64,000 nucleotides of DNA from Klebsiella aerogenes (GCA_029027985.1 CP119076.1:4648422-4712421); one strand, 5' to 3'; counted from the stretch's first letter, positions 23,425 through 35,522 are shown. The notes: generated by a model not told the origin, from the sequence alone. Made by a program: numbers and translations.

Positions 23425-24489
23425 CTATTGGTGATATTGCGCAGAGAGGCGGTGCACCGCCTCAACAAAGACTCCCGCATGCTGCGGATCAACGTCCTGA
23501 TGGATACCGTGACCGAGGTTAAAGACATGACCATCACCCCGGCCAAAGCCTGCGAGGATTGTCGCAACTTCGTCTTCAATGCGCGCGGCAGGCGCGTAAA
23601 GCATGGACGGATCCATATTGCCCTGCAGCGCCACTTTGTGGCCTACACGGCGACGAGCGTCGGCGATATCGGTGGTCCAGTCGAGACCCAGCGCGTCGCA
23701 GCCGGTCTCCGCCATCGCTTCCAGCCACTGCCCGCCGCCTTTGGTGAACAGGGTAACCGGAACGCGGCGGCCTTCGTTTTCACGCAGCAGGCCATCAACG
23801 ATTTTATGCATATAGTAGAGCGAGAATTGCTGGTAGTCGCGGCCGGTCAGCACGCCGCCCCAGGTGTCGAAAATCATCACCGACTGCGCGCCCGCTTTAA
23901 TCTGCGCGTTCAGGTACAGGGTGACACTTTTCGCCAGCTTATCCAGCAGCGCGTGCAACGCCTGCGGTTCGGCATACATCATCTTTTTGATGACAGTGAA
24001 GGCCTTGCTGCTGCCGCCTTCCACCATATAAGTCGCCAGCGTCCACGGACTGCCGGAAAAACCAATCAGCGGCACGTCGCCTTTCAGTTCACGGCGAATA
24101 GTACGCACGGCGTTCATCACGTAGCCTAATTCTTGTTCCGGATCCGGAATCGGCAACTTGTCGACGTCGGCTTTACATGTCACCGGCGAGGTGAAGCGCG
24201 GGCCTTCGCCGGCTTCAAAGTACAGCCCCAATCCCATTGCATCCGGGATCGTCAGGATGTCCGAAAAGAGGATCGCCGCATCCAGCGGGTAGCGACGCAG
24301 CGGCTGCAGCGTGACTTCACAGGCCAGCTCGGCGTTTTTACACAGTGACATGAAGTCGCCCGCTTGCGCGCGGGTGGCTTTGTATTCCGGTAGATAGCGG
24401 CCCGCCTGGCGCATCATCCACACCGGGGTGACATCAACCGGCTGGCGCAGCAGCGCGCGCAGGTAACGATCGTTTTTCAGTTCGGTCAT
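23425..24489 (-). CDS. hemE: Uroporphyrinogen decarboxylase HemE
   Basis: 354 residues. It decarboxylates uroporphyrinogen III to coproporphyrinogen III in haem synthesis. Diagnostic segments: N-terminal [16 protein letters not shown] with the substrate Arg residues, [15 protein letters not shown] with the catalytic Asp, [13 protein letters not shown], and C-terminal [12 protein letters not shown]. It is flanked by nudC (40 nt) and nfi on the same strand. Confidence 0.98.
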   Translation of the reverse strand: MTELKNDRYLRALLRQPVDVTPVWMMRQAGRYLPEYKATRAQAGDFMSLCKNAELACEVTLQPLRRYPLDAAILFSDILTIPDAMGLGLYFEAGEGPRFTSPVTCKADVDKLPIPDPEQELGYVMNAVRTIRRELKGDVPLIGFSGSPWTLATYMVEGGSSKAFTVIKKMMYAEPQALHALLDKLAKSVTLYLNAQIKAGAQSVMIFDTWGGVLTGRDYQQFSLYYMHKIVDGLLRENEGRRVPVTLFTKGGGQWLEAMAETGCDALGLDWTTDIADARRRVGHKVALQGNMDPSMLYAPAARIEDEVATILAGFGRGDGHVFNLGHGIHQDVDPQHAGVFVEAVHRLSAQYHQ

Positions 24490-24529
24490 TTTTATATTCC
24501 TTTAGCGTTGATGCGCCCAGTGTAACATG

Positions 24530-25303
24530 TCACTCGTACTCTGCCCGACACATCGCCACCGTATCTTCAATCAGGCGACGCGCCACGGTGCCCGGCGGCG
24601 GCAGAAGCGGAAGATCGTCATAGCGGTACCAGTCCGCGTTCAGCAGCTCTTTTTTATCAACCACGATATCGCCGCTGTCGTATTCAGCCATAAAGGCCGT
24701 CATCAGCGATTGCGGGAATGGCCATGGCTGCGAAGTGACATAGCGCAGGTTCTTCACTGTAATACCGCTCTCTTCCATCACTTCACGAGCCACCGCCTGC
24801 TCTAGGGTTTCACCAACCTCAACAAACCCGGCCAGCACCGTATGCACGCCGTTGCGGTGGCGGGTATGCTGCGCCAGTAGAATGGAATCGTCGCGACGGA
24901 TCGCAACAATAATGCAGGGGGCGATTTGCGGGTAATAGCGTTCGCGACAGTGGCTGCACAGCATCGCCCACTCGGTTTTGCTGGCATGCATCGGGTGGCC
25001 GCAGTATCCGCAGAATTGATGCGATCGATAAAACTCGGCCAATTGGATCCCGCGCCCCGCCAGTTGGAAGAGACCTGGATCCTGATCCAATACCTGGCGC
25101 AGCGATCCCATGTCCTGCCGACGCTCCTGACGGACCAGCCATACCGCTTCGCCTTGCCATTCGCCGAGGTGCAGCGCGCGCTCGCCGACAAGATCAAAAT
25201 TTACCGCTTCGCCATGTGGTAATTCCCCAGCGGGAAGCCATAATTTTTGTTCGTGACTGACGATCCACCAGCCGCGATCTAATTTTTCAATAATACGATC
25301 CAT
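24530..25303 (-). CDS. nudC: NADH pyrophosphatase / RNA NAD-decapping hydrolase NudC
   Basis: 257 residues. It hydrolyses NADH to NMNH and AMP and removes NAD caps from RNA. Zinc ribbon Cys98, Cys101, Cys116, Cys119; Nudix box at 159-181 ([20 protein letters not shown]); SQPWPFPQS after it is the NADH-specific motif of this subfamily. Divergent from rsd across 91 bp. Confidence 0.98.
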   Translation of the reverse strand: MDRIIEKLDRGWWIVSHEQKLWLPAGELPHGEAVNFDLVGERALHLGEWQGEAVWLVRQERRQDMGSLRQVLDQDPGLFQLAGRGIQLAEFYRSHQFCGYCGHPMHASKTEWAMLCSHCRERYYPQIAPCIIVAIRRDDSILLAQHTRHRNGVHTVLAGFVEVGETLEQAVAREVMEESGITVKNLRYVTSQPWPFPQSLMTAFMAEYDSGDIVVDKKELLNADWYRYDDLPLLPPPGTVARRLIEDTVAMCRAEYE

Positions 25304-25394
25304 ATCTATTGCACTACCTTCGTTTTACTGGCACTTTTAACATTATATTTACATTTGGTGAGCAACGTTATTTCTTAATCTTGCGGAGTCAATC

Positions 25395-25892
25395 ATGTTA
25401 AACCAGCTGGAAAACCTAACGGAACGCGTTGGAGGCAATAACAAACTGGTCGATCGCTGGCTGCTTGTTCGTAAGCATTTGCTCGTCGCTTACTACAACC
25501 TGGTTGGACTGAAACCTGGCAAAGAGTCATTTATGCGGCTTAATGAAAAGGCGCTGGATAACTTTTGCCAAAGCCTGGTGGATTACCTCTCATCCGGTCA
25601 TTTTAATATTTATGAACGCATTATCGGAGAAATGGAAGGGAGTACTCCTCTTTTAGCCGCCACCAAAATCTACCCATTGCTGGAAGCCAATACCCAGCAG
25701 ATGATGGACTACTACGATTCCTGCCTCGAAAACGCCATCGACCACGATAACTATCTCGAATTTCAGCAGGCGCTGTCGGATATCGGCGAATCGCTGGAGG
25801 CGCGCTTCGCGCTTGAGGACAAGCTGTTCGCCCTCGCCGTCGCCCATGAGCAGAAAAACAACATCGGCGACAATATCGCGCCGACAGCTTGA
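25395..25892 (+). CDS. rsd: Anti-sigma-70 factor Rsd
   Basis: 165 residues. Rsd binds region 4 of sigma-70 and shifts RNA polymerase towards alternative sigma factors in stationary phase. The N-terminus MLNQLENLTERVGGNNKLVDRW and DYLSSGHFNIYERI are family hallmarks. The C-terminal tail after about residue 145 (ALAVAHEQKNNIGDN) differs from E. coli and is about 7 residues longer. GGAG lies upstream of ATG 25395. The thi leader begins about 60 nt downstream. Confidence 0.96.
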   Translation: MLNQLENLTERVGGNNKLVDRWLLVRKHLLVAYYNLVGLKPGKESFMRLNEKALDNFCQSLVDYLSSGHFNIYERIIGEMEGSTPLLAATKIYPLLEANTQQMMDYYDSCLENAIDHDNYLEFQQALSDIGESLEARFALEDKLFALAVAHEQKNNIGDNIAPTA

Positions 25893-25949
25893 GTTGTGAA
25901 CCGTTAACGAGTAATTTACATACATTATCCCTCTGCGGAGGGATTTCAT

Positions 25950-26057
25950 CTTGTCGGAGTGCCTATTTTCCATGCGAAGGCTGAAGTGGAAAAGGCTGAG
26001 ACCGTTTATTCGGGATCCGCGGAACCTGATCAGGCTAATACCTGCGAAGGGAACAAG
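25950..26057 (+). promoter_or_regulatory. TPP riboswitch (THI box) controlling thiCEFSGH
   Basis: Closing stem CTTGT (25950-25954)/ACAAG (26053-26057). Conserved pyrimidine-sensor core GGCTGAGACC with GGGATCC and pyrophosphate-side core ACCTGATCAGGCTAATACCTGCGAAGG split over about 26025-26050. Unlike the short E. coli form, an extra stem TTTTCCA...TGGAAAA (about 25965-25993) is inserted before the core. Thiamine pyrophosphate binding is expected to hide the thiC ribosome site or stop transcription; about 95 nt separate the aptamer from thiC. Confidence 0.95.
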
Positions 26058-26123
26058 AGTAAACTGCTGGTTGCACCTGTCCATAATGGATTGGTCGCAT
26101 CTGTTACTCCATCCGTCGTCTGA

Positions 26124-28054
<1,931 letters not shown>

Positions 28055-28055
<1 letters not shown>

Positions 28056-28690
28056 TGTACCAACCTGACTTCCCGCCCGTGCCGTTTCGCCTCGGGCTTT
28101 ATCCGGTCGTTGACAGCGTGGCGTGGATTGAGCGCCTGCTGGAAGCGGGCGTGCGCACCCTTCAGCTGCGTATCAAAGATAAGTGCGACAACGACGTCGA
28201 GGACGATGTGATCGCCGCCATCGCGTTAGGTCGTCAGTATCAGGCGCGTCTGTTTATCAACGATTACTGGCAACTGGCGATTAAGCACCAGGCGTACGGT
28301 GTACACCTGGGACAAGAAGATCTGGAAACCACCGATCTGAGCGCTATCCGTAAAGCCGGGCTGCGCCTTGGCGTCTCCACCCATGATGATATGGAAATCG
28401 ACGTCGCGCTGGCGGCACGCCCTTCCTATGTCGCACTGGGCCATGTCTTTCCGACGCAAACCAAACAGATGCCTTCAGCGCCGCAAGGCCTTGAGCAGCT
28501 TGCCGGACATATTCAGCGCCTGGCCGATTACCCGACGGTGGCGATCGGCGGCATTAGTCTGGAAAAAGCGCCGGGCGTGCTGGCAACCGGCGTCGGCAGC
28601 ATCGCGGTAGTCAGCGCCATTACCCAGGCAGCAGACTGGCGCGCGGCCACCGCGCAGCTGCTGGAACTGGCGGGAGCAGGCGATGAATGA
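28055..28690 (+). CDS. thiE: Thiamine-phosphate synthase ThiE
   Basis: 211 residues. It couples HMP-pyrophosphate with thiazole phosphate to give thiamine phosphate. TIM barrel with [49 protein letters not shown] and AIGGI phosphate-binding segments. ATG overlaps the thiC stop by 1 nt; its end overlaps thiF by 8 nt. Confidence 0.98.
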
Positions 28691-29438
28691 TCACGACTTC
28701 ATGCGCTATAGCCGCCAGCTGCTGCTGGAGGATATCGCCATCGAGGGGCAGCAGAAACTGTTAGCCAGCCGGGTGCTGATTATCGGCCTTGGCGGATTGG
28801 GTTCCCCGGCAGCGCTGTATCTGGCAGGGGCTGGCGTCGGTACGCTGACGCTGGCCGATGACGACGCCGTGCATCTCAGCAACCTACAGCGGCAAATTCT
28901 GTTCACCAGCGACGATATCGACCAACCCAAAGCGGCGGCGGCAAAAATACGGCTCGCCCAGTTGAATCCGCAAATCAATCTCGTCGCGCTGCAACGGCGT
29001 TTAAGCGGCGAGGCATTGCGCGTCGAAGTGGCGAAAGCGGACGTGGTGCTGGACTGTACCGATAATATGGTCACCCGTCAGGCGATCAACGCCGTCTGCG
29101 TGGCTCTTGAAACGCCGTTGGTGACCGCCAGCGCCGTCGGCTTCGGTGGTCAGTTAATGGTGCTAACCCCTCCCTGGACACAGGGCTGCTATCGCTGCCT
29201 GTGGCCGGATACCGCTGAGCCGCAACGTAACTGCCGCACCGCCGGGATTGTCGGCCCGGTGGTCGGCATGATGGGCACGCTGCAGGCGTTGGAGGCCATT
29301 AAGCTACTCAGCGGCATGGCGACGCCGCGTAACACCCTGCGACTGTTCGACGCCCGCACCAGCAACTGGCGCAATCTTGCGCTGCAAAAAGCCCAGGGCT
29401 GCCCGGTTTGCGGAGGGCATGATGCAGATCTGGTTTAA
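28683..29438 (+). CDS. thiF: ThiS adenylyltransferase ThiF
   Basis: 251 residues, E1-like. It adenylates the ThiS C-terminus and helps convert it to thiocarboxylate. Nucleotide site [17 protein letters not shown]; zinc cysteines in CYRCLWP and CPVCGG; the reactive Cys lies in [11 protein letters not shown]. Start overlaps thiE by 8 nt; end overlaps thiS by 17 nt, so translation is likely coupled. Confidence 0.97.
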   Translation: MNDHDFMRYSRQLLLEDIAIEGQQKLLASRVLIIGLGGLGSPAALYLAGAGVGTLTLADDDAVHLSNLQRQILFTSDDIDQPKAAAAKIRLAQLNPQINLVALQRRLSGEALRVEVAKADVVLDCTDNMVTRQAINAVCVALETPLVTASAVGFGGQLMVLTPPWTQGCYRCLWPDTAEPQRNCRTAGIVGPVVGMMGTLQALEAIKLLSGMATPRNTLRLFDARTSNWRNLALQKAQGCPVCGGHDADLV

Positions 29439-29622
29439 CGACGAACCGCTGGAGTGCGCGGACAATCTCAGCGTAAGCGCTCTGCTCGCCCAACTGGAAC
29501 AACAACAACCGGGCGTCGCACTGGCGCTCAACCAACACATTCTGCCGCGCGAGCGGTGGCAACATCATCTGCTGCAGGAAGGCGATCGGGTCCTGCTTTT
29601 TCAGGTCATCGCCGGAGGCTGA
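29422..29622 (+). CDS. thiS: Sulfur carrier protein ThiS
   Basis: 66 residues, ubiquitin fold ending in the required GG (FQVIAGG). Its C-terminal thiocarboxylate donates sulfur to the thiazole ring. I choose ATG 29422 (MQIWFND): GGAGG lies 6-7 nt upstream and the length matches E. coli ThiS. The neighbouring ATG at 29419 would add one Met. One nt before thiG. Confidence 0.96.
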   Translation: MQIWFNDEPLECADNLSVSALLAQLEQQQPGVALALNQHILPRERWQHHLLQEGDRVLLFQVIAGG

Positions 29623-29623
29623 C

Positions 29624-30394
29624 ATGTTACGTATTGCCGATAAGACATTTGAATCCCATCTTTTTACCGGAACCGGCAAATTCGCCGCCCCGGAGATGAT
29701 GGTCGAGGCGATTCGCGCCTCGGGAAGCCAGCTGGTGACGCTGGCGATGAAACGCGTCGATTTGCGTCAACACAATGACGCCATTCTCGCGCCACTGCTG
29801 GCAGCGGGCGTCAGTCTGCTGCCGAATACCTCAGGGGCGAAGACGGCGGAAGAAGCGGTATTTGCCGCCCGCCTGGCGCGGGAAGCCTTAGGCACTCACT
29901 GGCTGAAGCTGGAAATTCACCCGGACGCCCGCTGGCTGCTGCCCGATCCGATTGAAACCTTAAAAGCGGCGGAGCTGCTGGTCCGTGAAGGGTTCGTCGT
30001 TCTGCCCTATTGCGGCGCCGACCCGGTACTGTGCAAACGGCTGGAAGAGGTCGGTTGCGCGGCGGTGATGCCGCTGGGCGCGCCAATCGGTTCCAACCAG
30101 GGGCTGGAAACCAAAGCGATGCTGGAGATTATTATTGAGCAGGCGACGGTACCGGTCGTGGTCGATGCCGGGATTGGCGTACCGAGCCATGCGGCGCAAG
30201 CGCTGGAGATGGGCGCTGACGCGGTGCTGGTCAATACCGCCATCGCCGTAGCCGACGATCCTGTCGTCATGGCTCGCGCTTTCCGCATGGCGGTCGATGC
30301 CGGATTACTGGCGCGTCAGGCAGGACCCGGCGCGCGCAGTCGCCAGGCGCAGGCCACCAGCCCGCTGACTGGATTCCTGGAGGCGCTGGCATGA
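29624..30394 (+). CDS. thiG: Thiazole synthase ThiG
   Basis: 256 residues. TIM-barrel enzyme forming the thiazole phosphate from deoxyxylulose phosphate, dehydroglycine and ThiS-thiocarboxylate. [14 protein letters not shown] carries the Schiff-base lysine region; GAPIGSNQG and [15 protein letters not shown] bind phosphate. It partners with ThiH, whose gene overlaps it by 4 nt (ATGA). Confidence 0.98.
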   Translation: MLRIADKTFESHLFTGTGKFAAPEMMVEAIRASGSQLVTLAMKRVDLRQHNDAILAPLLAAGVSLLPNTSGAKTAEEAVFAARLAREALGTHWLKLEIHPDARWLLPDPIETLKAAELLVREGFVVLPYCGADPVLCKRLEEVGCAAVMPLGAPIGSNQGLETKAMLEIIIEQATVPVVVDAGIGVPSHAAQALEMGADAVLVNTAIAVADDPVVMARAFRMAVDAGLLARQAGPGARSRQAQATSPLTGFLEALA

Positions 30395-31524
30395 AGACCT
30401 TCAGCGATCGTTGGCGGCAGCTGGAGTGGGATGACATCCGCCTGCGTATCAACAGCAAAACCGCCGCCGACGTCGAACGAGCATTGGTGGCGAAACCGCT
30501 CACCCGCGACGACATGATGGCCCTGCTTTCGCCCGCGGCCGCCGCGTATCTTGAACCGCTGGCGCAACGCGCGCAACGGCTCACCCGTCAGCGTTTCGGC
30601 AACACCGTTAGCTTTTACGTGCCGCTGTATCTGTCCAACCTGTGCGCTAACGACTGCACCTACTGCGGTTTCTCAATGAGCAACCGCATTAAACGCAAGA
30701 CTCTTGATGAAGTCGAGATTGCCCGTGAATGCGCCGCTATCCGCGATCTGGGTTTTGAACATTTGTTGCTGGTCACCGGCGAGCATCAGAGCAAAGTCGG
30801 GATGGATTATTTCCGCCAGCACCTGCCAGCCATCCGTAGCCAGTTTGCCTCGCTACATATGGAAGTACAGCCGCTGGCGACCGAAGAGTATGCCGAACTG
30901 AAAACGCTGGGGCTCGACGGCGTCATGGTCTATCAGGAAACTTACCATGAGAGCATGTATGCCCAGCACCACCTGAAAGGCAAAAAACAGGATTTCTTCT
31001 GGCGACTGGATACACCGGATCGCTTAGGCGAGGCGGGGATCGACAAGATCGGCCTCGGCGCGCTGATTGGCCTTTCCGACAGCTGGCGGGTGGATTGTTT
31101 TATGGTTGCTGAGCATCTGCTGTGGCTGCAGCAACGCTACTGGCGCAGCCGCTACTCAATCTCCTTCCCGCGTCTGCGCCCCTGCGCCGGCGGTATTGAA
31201 CCAGCTTCGCTCATGGACGAGCGTCAGTTGGTGCAAACCATTTGCGCCTTCCGCCTGTTGGCGCCGGAAGTGGAACTGTCGTTATCGACCCGCGAATCAC
31301 CGTGGTTCCGCGACCGGGTGATCCCGCTGGCGATTAATAACGTCAGCGCGTTCTCCAAAACTCAGCCCGGCGGTTACGCTGACGATCATCCGGAGCTCGA
31401 GCAATTCGCGCCGCACGACGACCGTCGTCCCGAAGAGGTTGCCAGCGCGCTGGCTGCCCGCGGGCTGCAGCCGGTGTGGAAAGACTGGGATAGCTGGCTG
31501 GGACGCGCCTCGCAATCATCATGA
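30391..31524 (+). CDS. thiH: 2-iminoacetate synthase ThiH
   Basis: 377 residues. Radical-SAM tyrosine lyase that supplies dehydroglycine to ThiG, the anaerobic/facultative route. Cluster motif CX3CX2C at Cys85, Cys89, Cys92 ([10 protein letters not shown]). Last gene of the TPP-controlled operon. In E. coli the next genes are htrC and rpoC; here an accessory block follows. Confidence 0.98.
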   Translation: MKTFSDRWRQLEWDDIRLRINSKTAADVERALVAKPLTRDDMMALLSPAAAAYLEPLAQRAQRLTRQRFGNTVSFYVPLYLSNLCANDCTYCGFSMSNRIKRKTLDEVEIARECAAIRDLGFEHLLLVTGEHQSKVGMDYFRQHLPAIRSQFASLHMEVQPLATEEYAELKTLGLDGVMVYQETYHESMYAQHHLKGKKQDFFWRLDTPDRLGEAGIDKIGLGALIGLSDSWRVDCFMVAEHLLWLQQRYWRSRYSISFPRLRPCAGGIEPASLMDERQLVQTICAFRLLAPEVELSLSTRESPWFRDRVIPLAINNVSAFSKTQPGGYADDHPELEQFAPHDDRRPEEVASALAARGLQPVWKDWDSWLGRASQSS

Positions 31525-31805
31525 AACCTGCTGCAAGCACCTGATTATTTTGCGTGCCTGCACGAGAGATGAAAAACGGAGGGTCGCCCGACCGCCGCCA
31601 TTTTTCTATTCTGCCAGGGTCAGCAGCGGACGCTGACCAGGGCGGATTATCCCTTCCTCACTTTCGCCCTGCCTCTTTCGCCCGCACTGCCGCGAACATA
31701 TTGCCACCGAATATAAATCGCAATACTAAGCGCGCTCAGCGTTATAATTGAACGACAACAACTTGAAGTATGACGGGTATATAGATCCTGGACGATTAAC
31801 AACTC
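31525..31805. other. thiH to cyclase intergenic region
   Basis: No convincing gene. A 7-bp hairpin GGTCAGC/GCTGACC (31618-31638) lacks a T-run. A short GGTCG/CGACC hairpin near 31582-31593 is followed by TTTTT (31601-31605) and may be the weak thi terminator. A perfect TATAAT at 31743-31748 could be the -10 of the downstream cyclase promoter, but no good -35 is seen. Confidence 0.5.
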
Positions 31806-33338
31806 ATGGCACGCCACAACAGAAAGCTCTCTTTTACTACGCCGATCGTCGTGGGGTTTGCGGGGATTTTGCTCAGTTTTTTGCTGATTGCGATCTTTGT
31901 TATCGCGACGCAAAAGAAAAATTTTCTTGAAGACTATCATCATATTAACCGCAACTTTACCCACAACCTTGCGGTGAATTACACCGAATCGCTGCTGCGC
32001 GAGAATGACTACATTCTGGCGCGCGCAACGAAATACTTCGCTCGCGATGACGCGCTCAATAACGCCGTTAACCTCGATCCGCAAAAAGGGTTGGACGACC
32101 TGATGCGTCTGCAGGAGCTGATGCCGACAGTCTCCTCTATTTCGCTGGCCGATACCCGCGGCCGCTATCTGCGTGCCCCTGAGGTACTGGAGGGCGAAGA
32201 GAGCCGCGCCTTTGATCCCAAAACGCGCCCCTGGTTTATTCGTCAGGCGGAAGCCAGCACTTTTAGTCTCTATACCAGTCCCTACATGGATTACTTCACC
32301 CATCGCCCCACCGTCACCGTCTACCGGCCGGTCATTTCACCACAGGGTCGGCTCAAAGGTAGTCTGGCGTTCCATATGGACCTGACATCGATGGGCTTCG
32401 CACTGCGGCAGATCGTCTCCCCGGTACAGGGGGAGTTTTTTGTCGTCCAGCGCGACGGAAAAGTAGTGCTCCATCCCGATACCGGCGCACTGTTTAAACC
32501 CTACGTGAGCGCCGGGCTGATGGACAAAATGACCAGTGCGGAAGGCCAGCTCTACGATACGGAACAGGAGGTCTGGTATTACTACTACTCCTTCACCAAC
32601 CCTGACTGGTTTGTTATTTTCCGCGTGACCGACGCCACCCTGGCCGACCTGACGCGCTACGAAACCGATATTGTCGCCTGGGGCTTCGTCCTCGCCGCCA
32701 TCGTCATCATTCTGTTCGGGCTGTATCTGCGCCACGCTTCACGTACCGTGCTGATGAACATCATCAACGCCATTAAGACCGGCGACGTCAAGCGCGCGCC
32801 GCGGCTGGAAGCCATGCTCAGCAAAGCGATTGAGAGCAATAAGCAACGCGAGCTCACCTATGTCCGCCAGGCGACCATCGATGCCCTGACCGGCTGTAAA
32901 AACCGCCGAGCCTTTGATAGCGATATTGCCGCGCTGATGAACGATCACCAGCCCTTTGCCCTCGCGCTGGTCGATATCGATAACTTTAAATTGATTAATG
33001 ATACCTGGGGCCATCTCAATGGCGACATCGTGCTGCGTAACGTCGCGCGTGAAGGGCTACAAATCCTGCAGCCGCAGGCGATTTCACTTTATCGTTACGG
33101 CGGTGAAGAGTTTGCCGTCATCTTTCCTGCTGAATATATCGATAAGGCCCGCGCCATTCTGGAAGACTGGCGCCTTAACGTCGCCCGCCGTACCTGGCGC
33201 GAAGAGGGATTAACCGTCACCTTTAGCGCAGGGCTCGGGGAATGGAATATGGAGCCGCTGGAAAAACTGGTCGTTAGCGTAGACGAAGCGTTGTATAAGG
33301 CCAAACAGCAGGGCAAGAACCGAATCGTTCGCGCCTGA
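31806..33338 (+). CDS. Membrane-bound diguanylate cyclase with periplasmic Cache-type sensor
   Basis: 510 residues. TM1 about 13-35, a periplasmic Cache-like sensor domain (about 37-287; KTRPWFIRQA and YRPVISPQGRLKGSLAFHMD are typical of dCache proteins), TM2 about 288-308, a HAMP-like linker, then a GGDEF domain (355-510). The catalytic loop is GGEEF (432-436) and the metal site DIDNFKLIND is intact, so c-di-GMP synthesis is expected. The RxxD product-inhibition site five residues before GGEEF is absent. The ligand is unknown. Only a poor ribosome site precedes ATG 31806. I do not recognise a named E. coli orthologue at this locus. Confidence 0.88.
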   Translation: MARHNRKLSFTTPIVVGFAGILLSFLLIAIFVIATQKKNFLEDYHHINRNFTHNLAVNYTESLLRENDYILARATKYFARDDALNNAVNLDPQKGLDDLMRLQELMPTVSSISLADTRGRYLRAPEVLEGEESRAFDPKTRPWFIRQAEASTFSLYTSPYMDYFTHRPTVTVYRPVISPQGRLKGSLAFHMDLTSMGFALRQIVSPVQGEFFVVQRDGKVVLHPDTGALFKPYVSAGLMDKMTSAEGQLYDTEQEVWYYYYSFTNPDWFVIFRVTDATLADLTRYETDIVAWGFVLAAIVIILFGLYLRHASRTVLMNIINAIKTGDVKRAPRLEAMLSKAIESNKQRELTYVRQATIDALTGCKNRRAFDSDIAALMNDHQPFALALVDIDNFKLINDTWGHLNGDIVLRNVAREGLQILQPQAISLYRYGGEEFAVIFPAEYIDKARAILEDWRLNVARRTWREEGLTVTFSAGLGEWNMEPLEKLVVSVDEALYKAKQQGKNRIVRA

Positions 33339-33393
33339 ACACAATCCCCTGATAGCCAGCTTCTACGGGCTTTTTTCTCGATTGTAGCAAAAT

Positions 33394-33407
33394 TGAAACC
33401 GGTTTCA
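33394..33407. promoter_or_regulatory. LacI/GalR-family operator (AscG-like) before the PTS genes
   Basis: TGAAACCGGTTTCA, a perfect 14-bp palindrome with central CG, the classic LacI/GalR-family operator form and the sequence I recall for AscG. It lies about 105 bp upstream of the IIB start codon. No repressor gene is nearby, so control would be in trans. Confidence 0.7.
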
Positions 33408-33412
33408 TTTTT

Positions 33413-33428
33413 TGTGATGCTTTACACA
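33413..33428 (+). promoter_or_regulatory. CRP site before the PTS genes
   Basis: TGTGA-TGCTTT-ACACA matches the CRP consensus TGTGA-N6-TCACA at 9 of 10 positions. It lies 5 bp from the LacI-type operator, a common pairing for catabolite-controlled sugar operons. Confidence 0.7.
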
Positions 33429-33511
33429 CAATCATGGTGAAGCAGTTGTGCCACATCGCCGCCCGCGATAAAGATGACGTATCAAGGAACATACATAAGG
33501 GCGATGAAACT

Positions 33512-33817
33512 ATGAAGAATATCGTTTTATGCTGTGCCGCAGGAATGTCCACCAGCATGCTGGTGCAACGCATGAAAGATGCCGCTCAAAAGAAAGGCGT
33601 CGAGGTCTCGATCAAGGCTGTCCCGGTAGCGGAGTTCAACGATAACCTGGCGACTGCGGATATTATTCTGCTCGGTCCGCAGGTGAAATATGAACAAGCT
33701 AAACTACAGGCGCTAGCCGACCCGGTCGGTAAGAAAGTCGCTGTTATCGATATGATGGATTACGGCATGATGAAAGGTGATGCCGTCCTTGAAAAAGCCC
33801 TGAAGTTAATGGAGTAA
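33512..33817 (+). CDS. PTS cellobiose/lactose-family EIIB component
   Basis: 101 residues. Phosphocarrier with the phospho-cysteine near the N-terminus in LCCAAGMSTSMLVQRM (Cys8 by alignment to the CSAGMSTS motif), of the ChbB/CelA type. It would take phosphate from the adjacent IIA and pass it to a sugar on a IIC permease, but no IIC gene is in the window. Start ATG 33512 (MKNIVLCC) is preceded by AAGGGCGATG; a longer frame back to 33434 runs into the regulatory region. Three nt separate it from the IIA gene. Substrate unknown; a beta-glucoside or chitobiose-like sugar is a guess from family. Confidence 0.9.
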   Translation: MKNIVLCCAAGMSTSMLVQRMKDAAQKKGVEVSIKAVPVAEFNDNLATADIILLGPQVKYEQAKLQALADPVGKKVAVIDMMDYGMMKGDAVLEKALKLME

Positions 33818-33820
33818 GGC

Positions 33821-34138
33821 ATGGAAGATTTAGAAACGATTATCATGGAACTGCTGGTTAACGCCGGCTCCGCGCGTAGTTCTGCTCTTACCGCCCTGCA
33901 ACTGGCGCGTAAAGGCGATTTCACTGCGGCCGAACAAGCCATGGCCGAGTCTCATGAGTTCGTGAAACATGCGCATAAAATCCAGACCCAGCTTATTGGT
34001 CTGGATGAAGGCAGCGGTAAGCTGCCGGTCAATCTGATTACCGTCCACTCACAGGATCACCTGATGAATGCGATGGTGATTCAGGATCTGGCAACCGATA
34101 TGATTGAGCTCTATCGCCGCCTGCCGCCCGCACAATAA
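33821..34138 (+). CDS. PTS lactose/cellobiose-family EIIA component
   Basis: 105 residues, all-helical IIA of the Lac family (ChbA-like). The phospho-histidine is His76 in VHSQDHLMNAMVI, and the N-terminus carries AGSARSSALTALQLARKGDF, typical of the family. It receives phosphate from HPr and hands it to the upstream IIB. It ends the two-gene unit and converges on dcuB. Confidence 0.9.
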   Translation: MEDLETIIMELLVNAGSARSSALTALQLARKGDFTAAEQAMAESHEFVKHAHKIQTQLIGLDEGSGKLPVNLITVHSQDHLMNAMVIQDLATDMIELYRRLPPAQ

Positions 34139-34152
34139 TGTCGATGATGACA

Positions 34153-34174
34153 CAGGCGCCGCCAGCGGCGCCTG
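34153..34174. terminator. Hairpin between convergent PTS IIA and dcuB genes
   Basis: CAGGCGCCG/CGGCGCCTG, a 9-bp GC stem with a 4-nt loop. No T-run on either side, so it may act as a decay barrier or a factor-dependent stop rather than a full intrinsic terminator. Confidence 0.5.
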
Positions 34175-34181
34175 CCCTCAC

Positions 34182-35522
34182 TTACAGAAAACCATACATC
34201 GCCGCGAATACCCAGCCAAACACGCAGGATACGCTGACGCCAATTAAGCCCGGCAGGATAAAGCTGTGGTTAATGACAAAGCGGCCGATATGCGTGGTGC
34301 CTGAACGGTCAAACTGAATCGCCGCCAGATCGCTCGGATAGGTCGGCAGAATATAATAGCCATAGCAGGCAGGTGCGGAAGCAACGATATAGGCCGGATC
34401 GACGCCAATCGCCAGCGCCACTGGCACAATCGCCGCCAGTGCCGCCGCCTGGGAGTTAACAAACTTCGACACCAGCAACAGAACGATGGCATAAGCCCAC
34501 GGGTACTCCTTCACCATCTCCCCGAGCACACCTTTAATCTCGGTCATGTGCGCACCGAACATGGTCTCTGCCATCCACGCGATACCATACACCGCGACGA
34601 TAGCGATCATCCCCGAACGGAAAACCTCATTCCTGGAAATCGATGCGGGATTGGTTTTGGTAATGATGATGATGAGCGCCCCGGAGAGCAGCATAAACAT
34701 CTGGATCACCAGCACCATCGACAGCGGCTTGCCGTCGAATGTCGGGCGCAGTTCGGAGAAAGCGCCAAGCAAAGCGACCACTGCGATCGAGGCAAGGAAA
34801 ATCCACATCGCAATCCAGTTACTGGTTGGCAGCTTTTTATCTAACAGTGTGGCCGTATCGCCATAAACGTAATGACGGTTTTCCGGTACGGCAATAAAAG
34901 CCTGGAAGGTCTCGTCTTTGTCGAGATCTTTGCCGCGGAACCAACTGAAGATACCAATCGCCAGGATCCCCAGTAGCGTTGATGGGATGGTTATTGCCAA
35001 CAGATCGAGAAACTCAAGGTGCTTACCGTTAAAGGTAAAATTACCAAGCATGGCCACCAGCGAGACGACCGCTACCGAGACCGGGCTGGCGATGATCCCC
35101 ATTTGGGCACCAATGGAACTCGCGGCCATCGGTCGTTCCGGGCGAATGTTATTTTTAATCGCCACGTCGTAAATAATCGGCAGGATCGTATACACCACAT
35201 GGCCGGTGCCGCACAAAATCGTCAGCGTACAGGTGACGAACGGCGCCACGATCGAGACATATTTAGGATTACGCCGCAGGAGCTTCTCGGCAATCTGCAA
35301 CATAACATCCAAACCACCGGAGGCCTGTAGGGTCGCCGAGGCGGCCACCACGGCAATAATCACCAGCATGACATCAACGGGCGGTTTTCCCGGTTTAAGA
35401 TGAAAGACAAAAACTAAGATAACTAACCCAATGCCGCCTAACAGACCGAGCGCAATACCGCCCTTTTTCGCGCCATAGAACAGACAAATTAAGATAATGA
35501 TAAGTTGTATAGCAAATTCCAT
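34182..35522 (-). CDS. dcuB: Anaerobic C4-dicarboxylate/succinate antiporter DcuB
   Basis: 446 residues, same length as E. coli DcuB and nearly the same sequence throughout ([15 protein letters not shown] start, [34 protein letters not shown]). Inner-membrane carrier with about 10-12 hydrophobic segments that exchanges fumarate for succinate during fumarate respiration and acts as co-sensor with DcuS in E. coli. There dcuB is next to fumB at a different map position; here it stands alone between the PTS genes and rpoC. GGGGGA precedes ATG 35522. Confidence 0.97.
   Translation of the reverse strand: MEFAIQLIIILICLFYGAKKGGIALGLLGGIGLVILVFVFHLKPGKPPVDVMLVIIAVVAASATLQASGGLDVMLQIAEKLLRRNPKYVSIVAPFVTCTLTILCGTGHVVYTILPIIYDVAIKNNIRPERPMAASSIGAQMGIIASPVSVAVVSLVAMLGNFTFNGKHLEFLDLLAITIPSTLLGILAIGIFSWFRGKDLDKDETFQAFIAVPENRHYVYGDTATLLDKKLPTSNWIAMWIFLASIAVVALLGAFSELRPTFDGKPLSMVLVIQMFMLLSGALIIIITKTNPASISRNEVFRSGMIAIVAVYGIAWMAETMFGAHMTEIKGVLGEMVKEYPWAYAIVLLLVSKFVNSQAAALAAIVPVALAIGVDPAYIVASAPACYGYYILPTYPSDLAAIQFDRSGTTHIGRFVINHSFILPGLIGVSVSCVFGWVFAAMYGFL

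Noticed and set aside
31439..31751. Small open frames after thiH
   Set aside because: Overlap the thiH 3' end or intergenic hairpins and show no domain or ribosome site.
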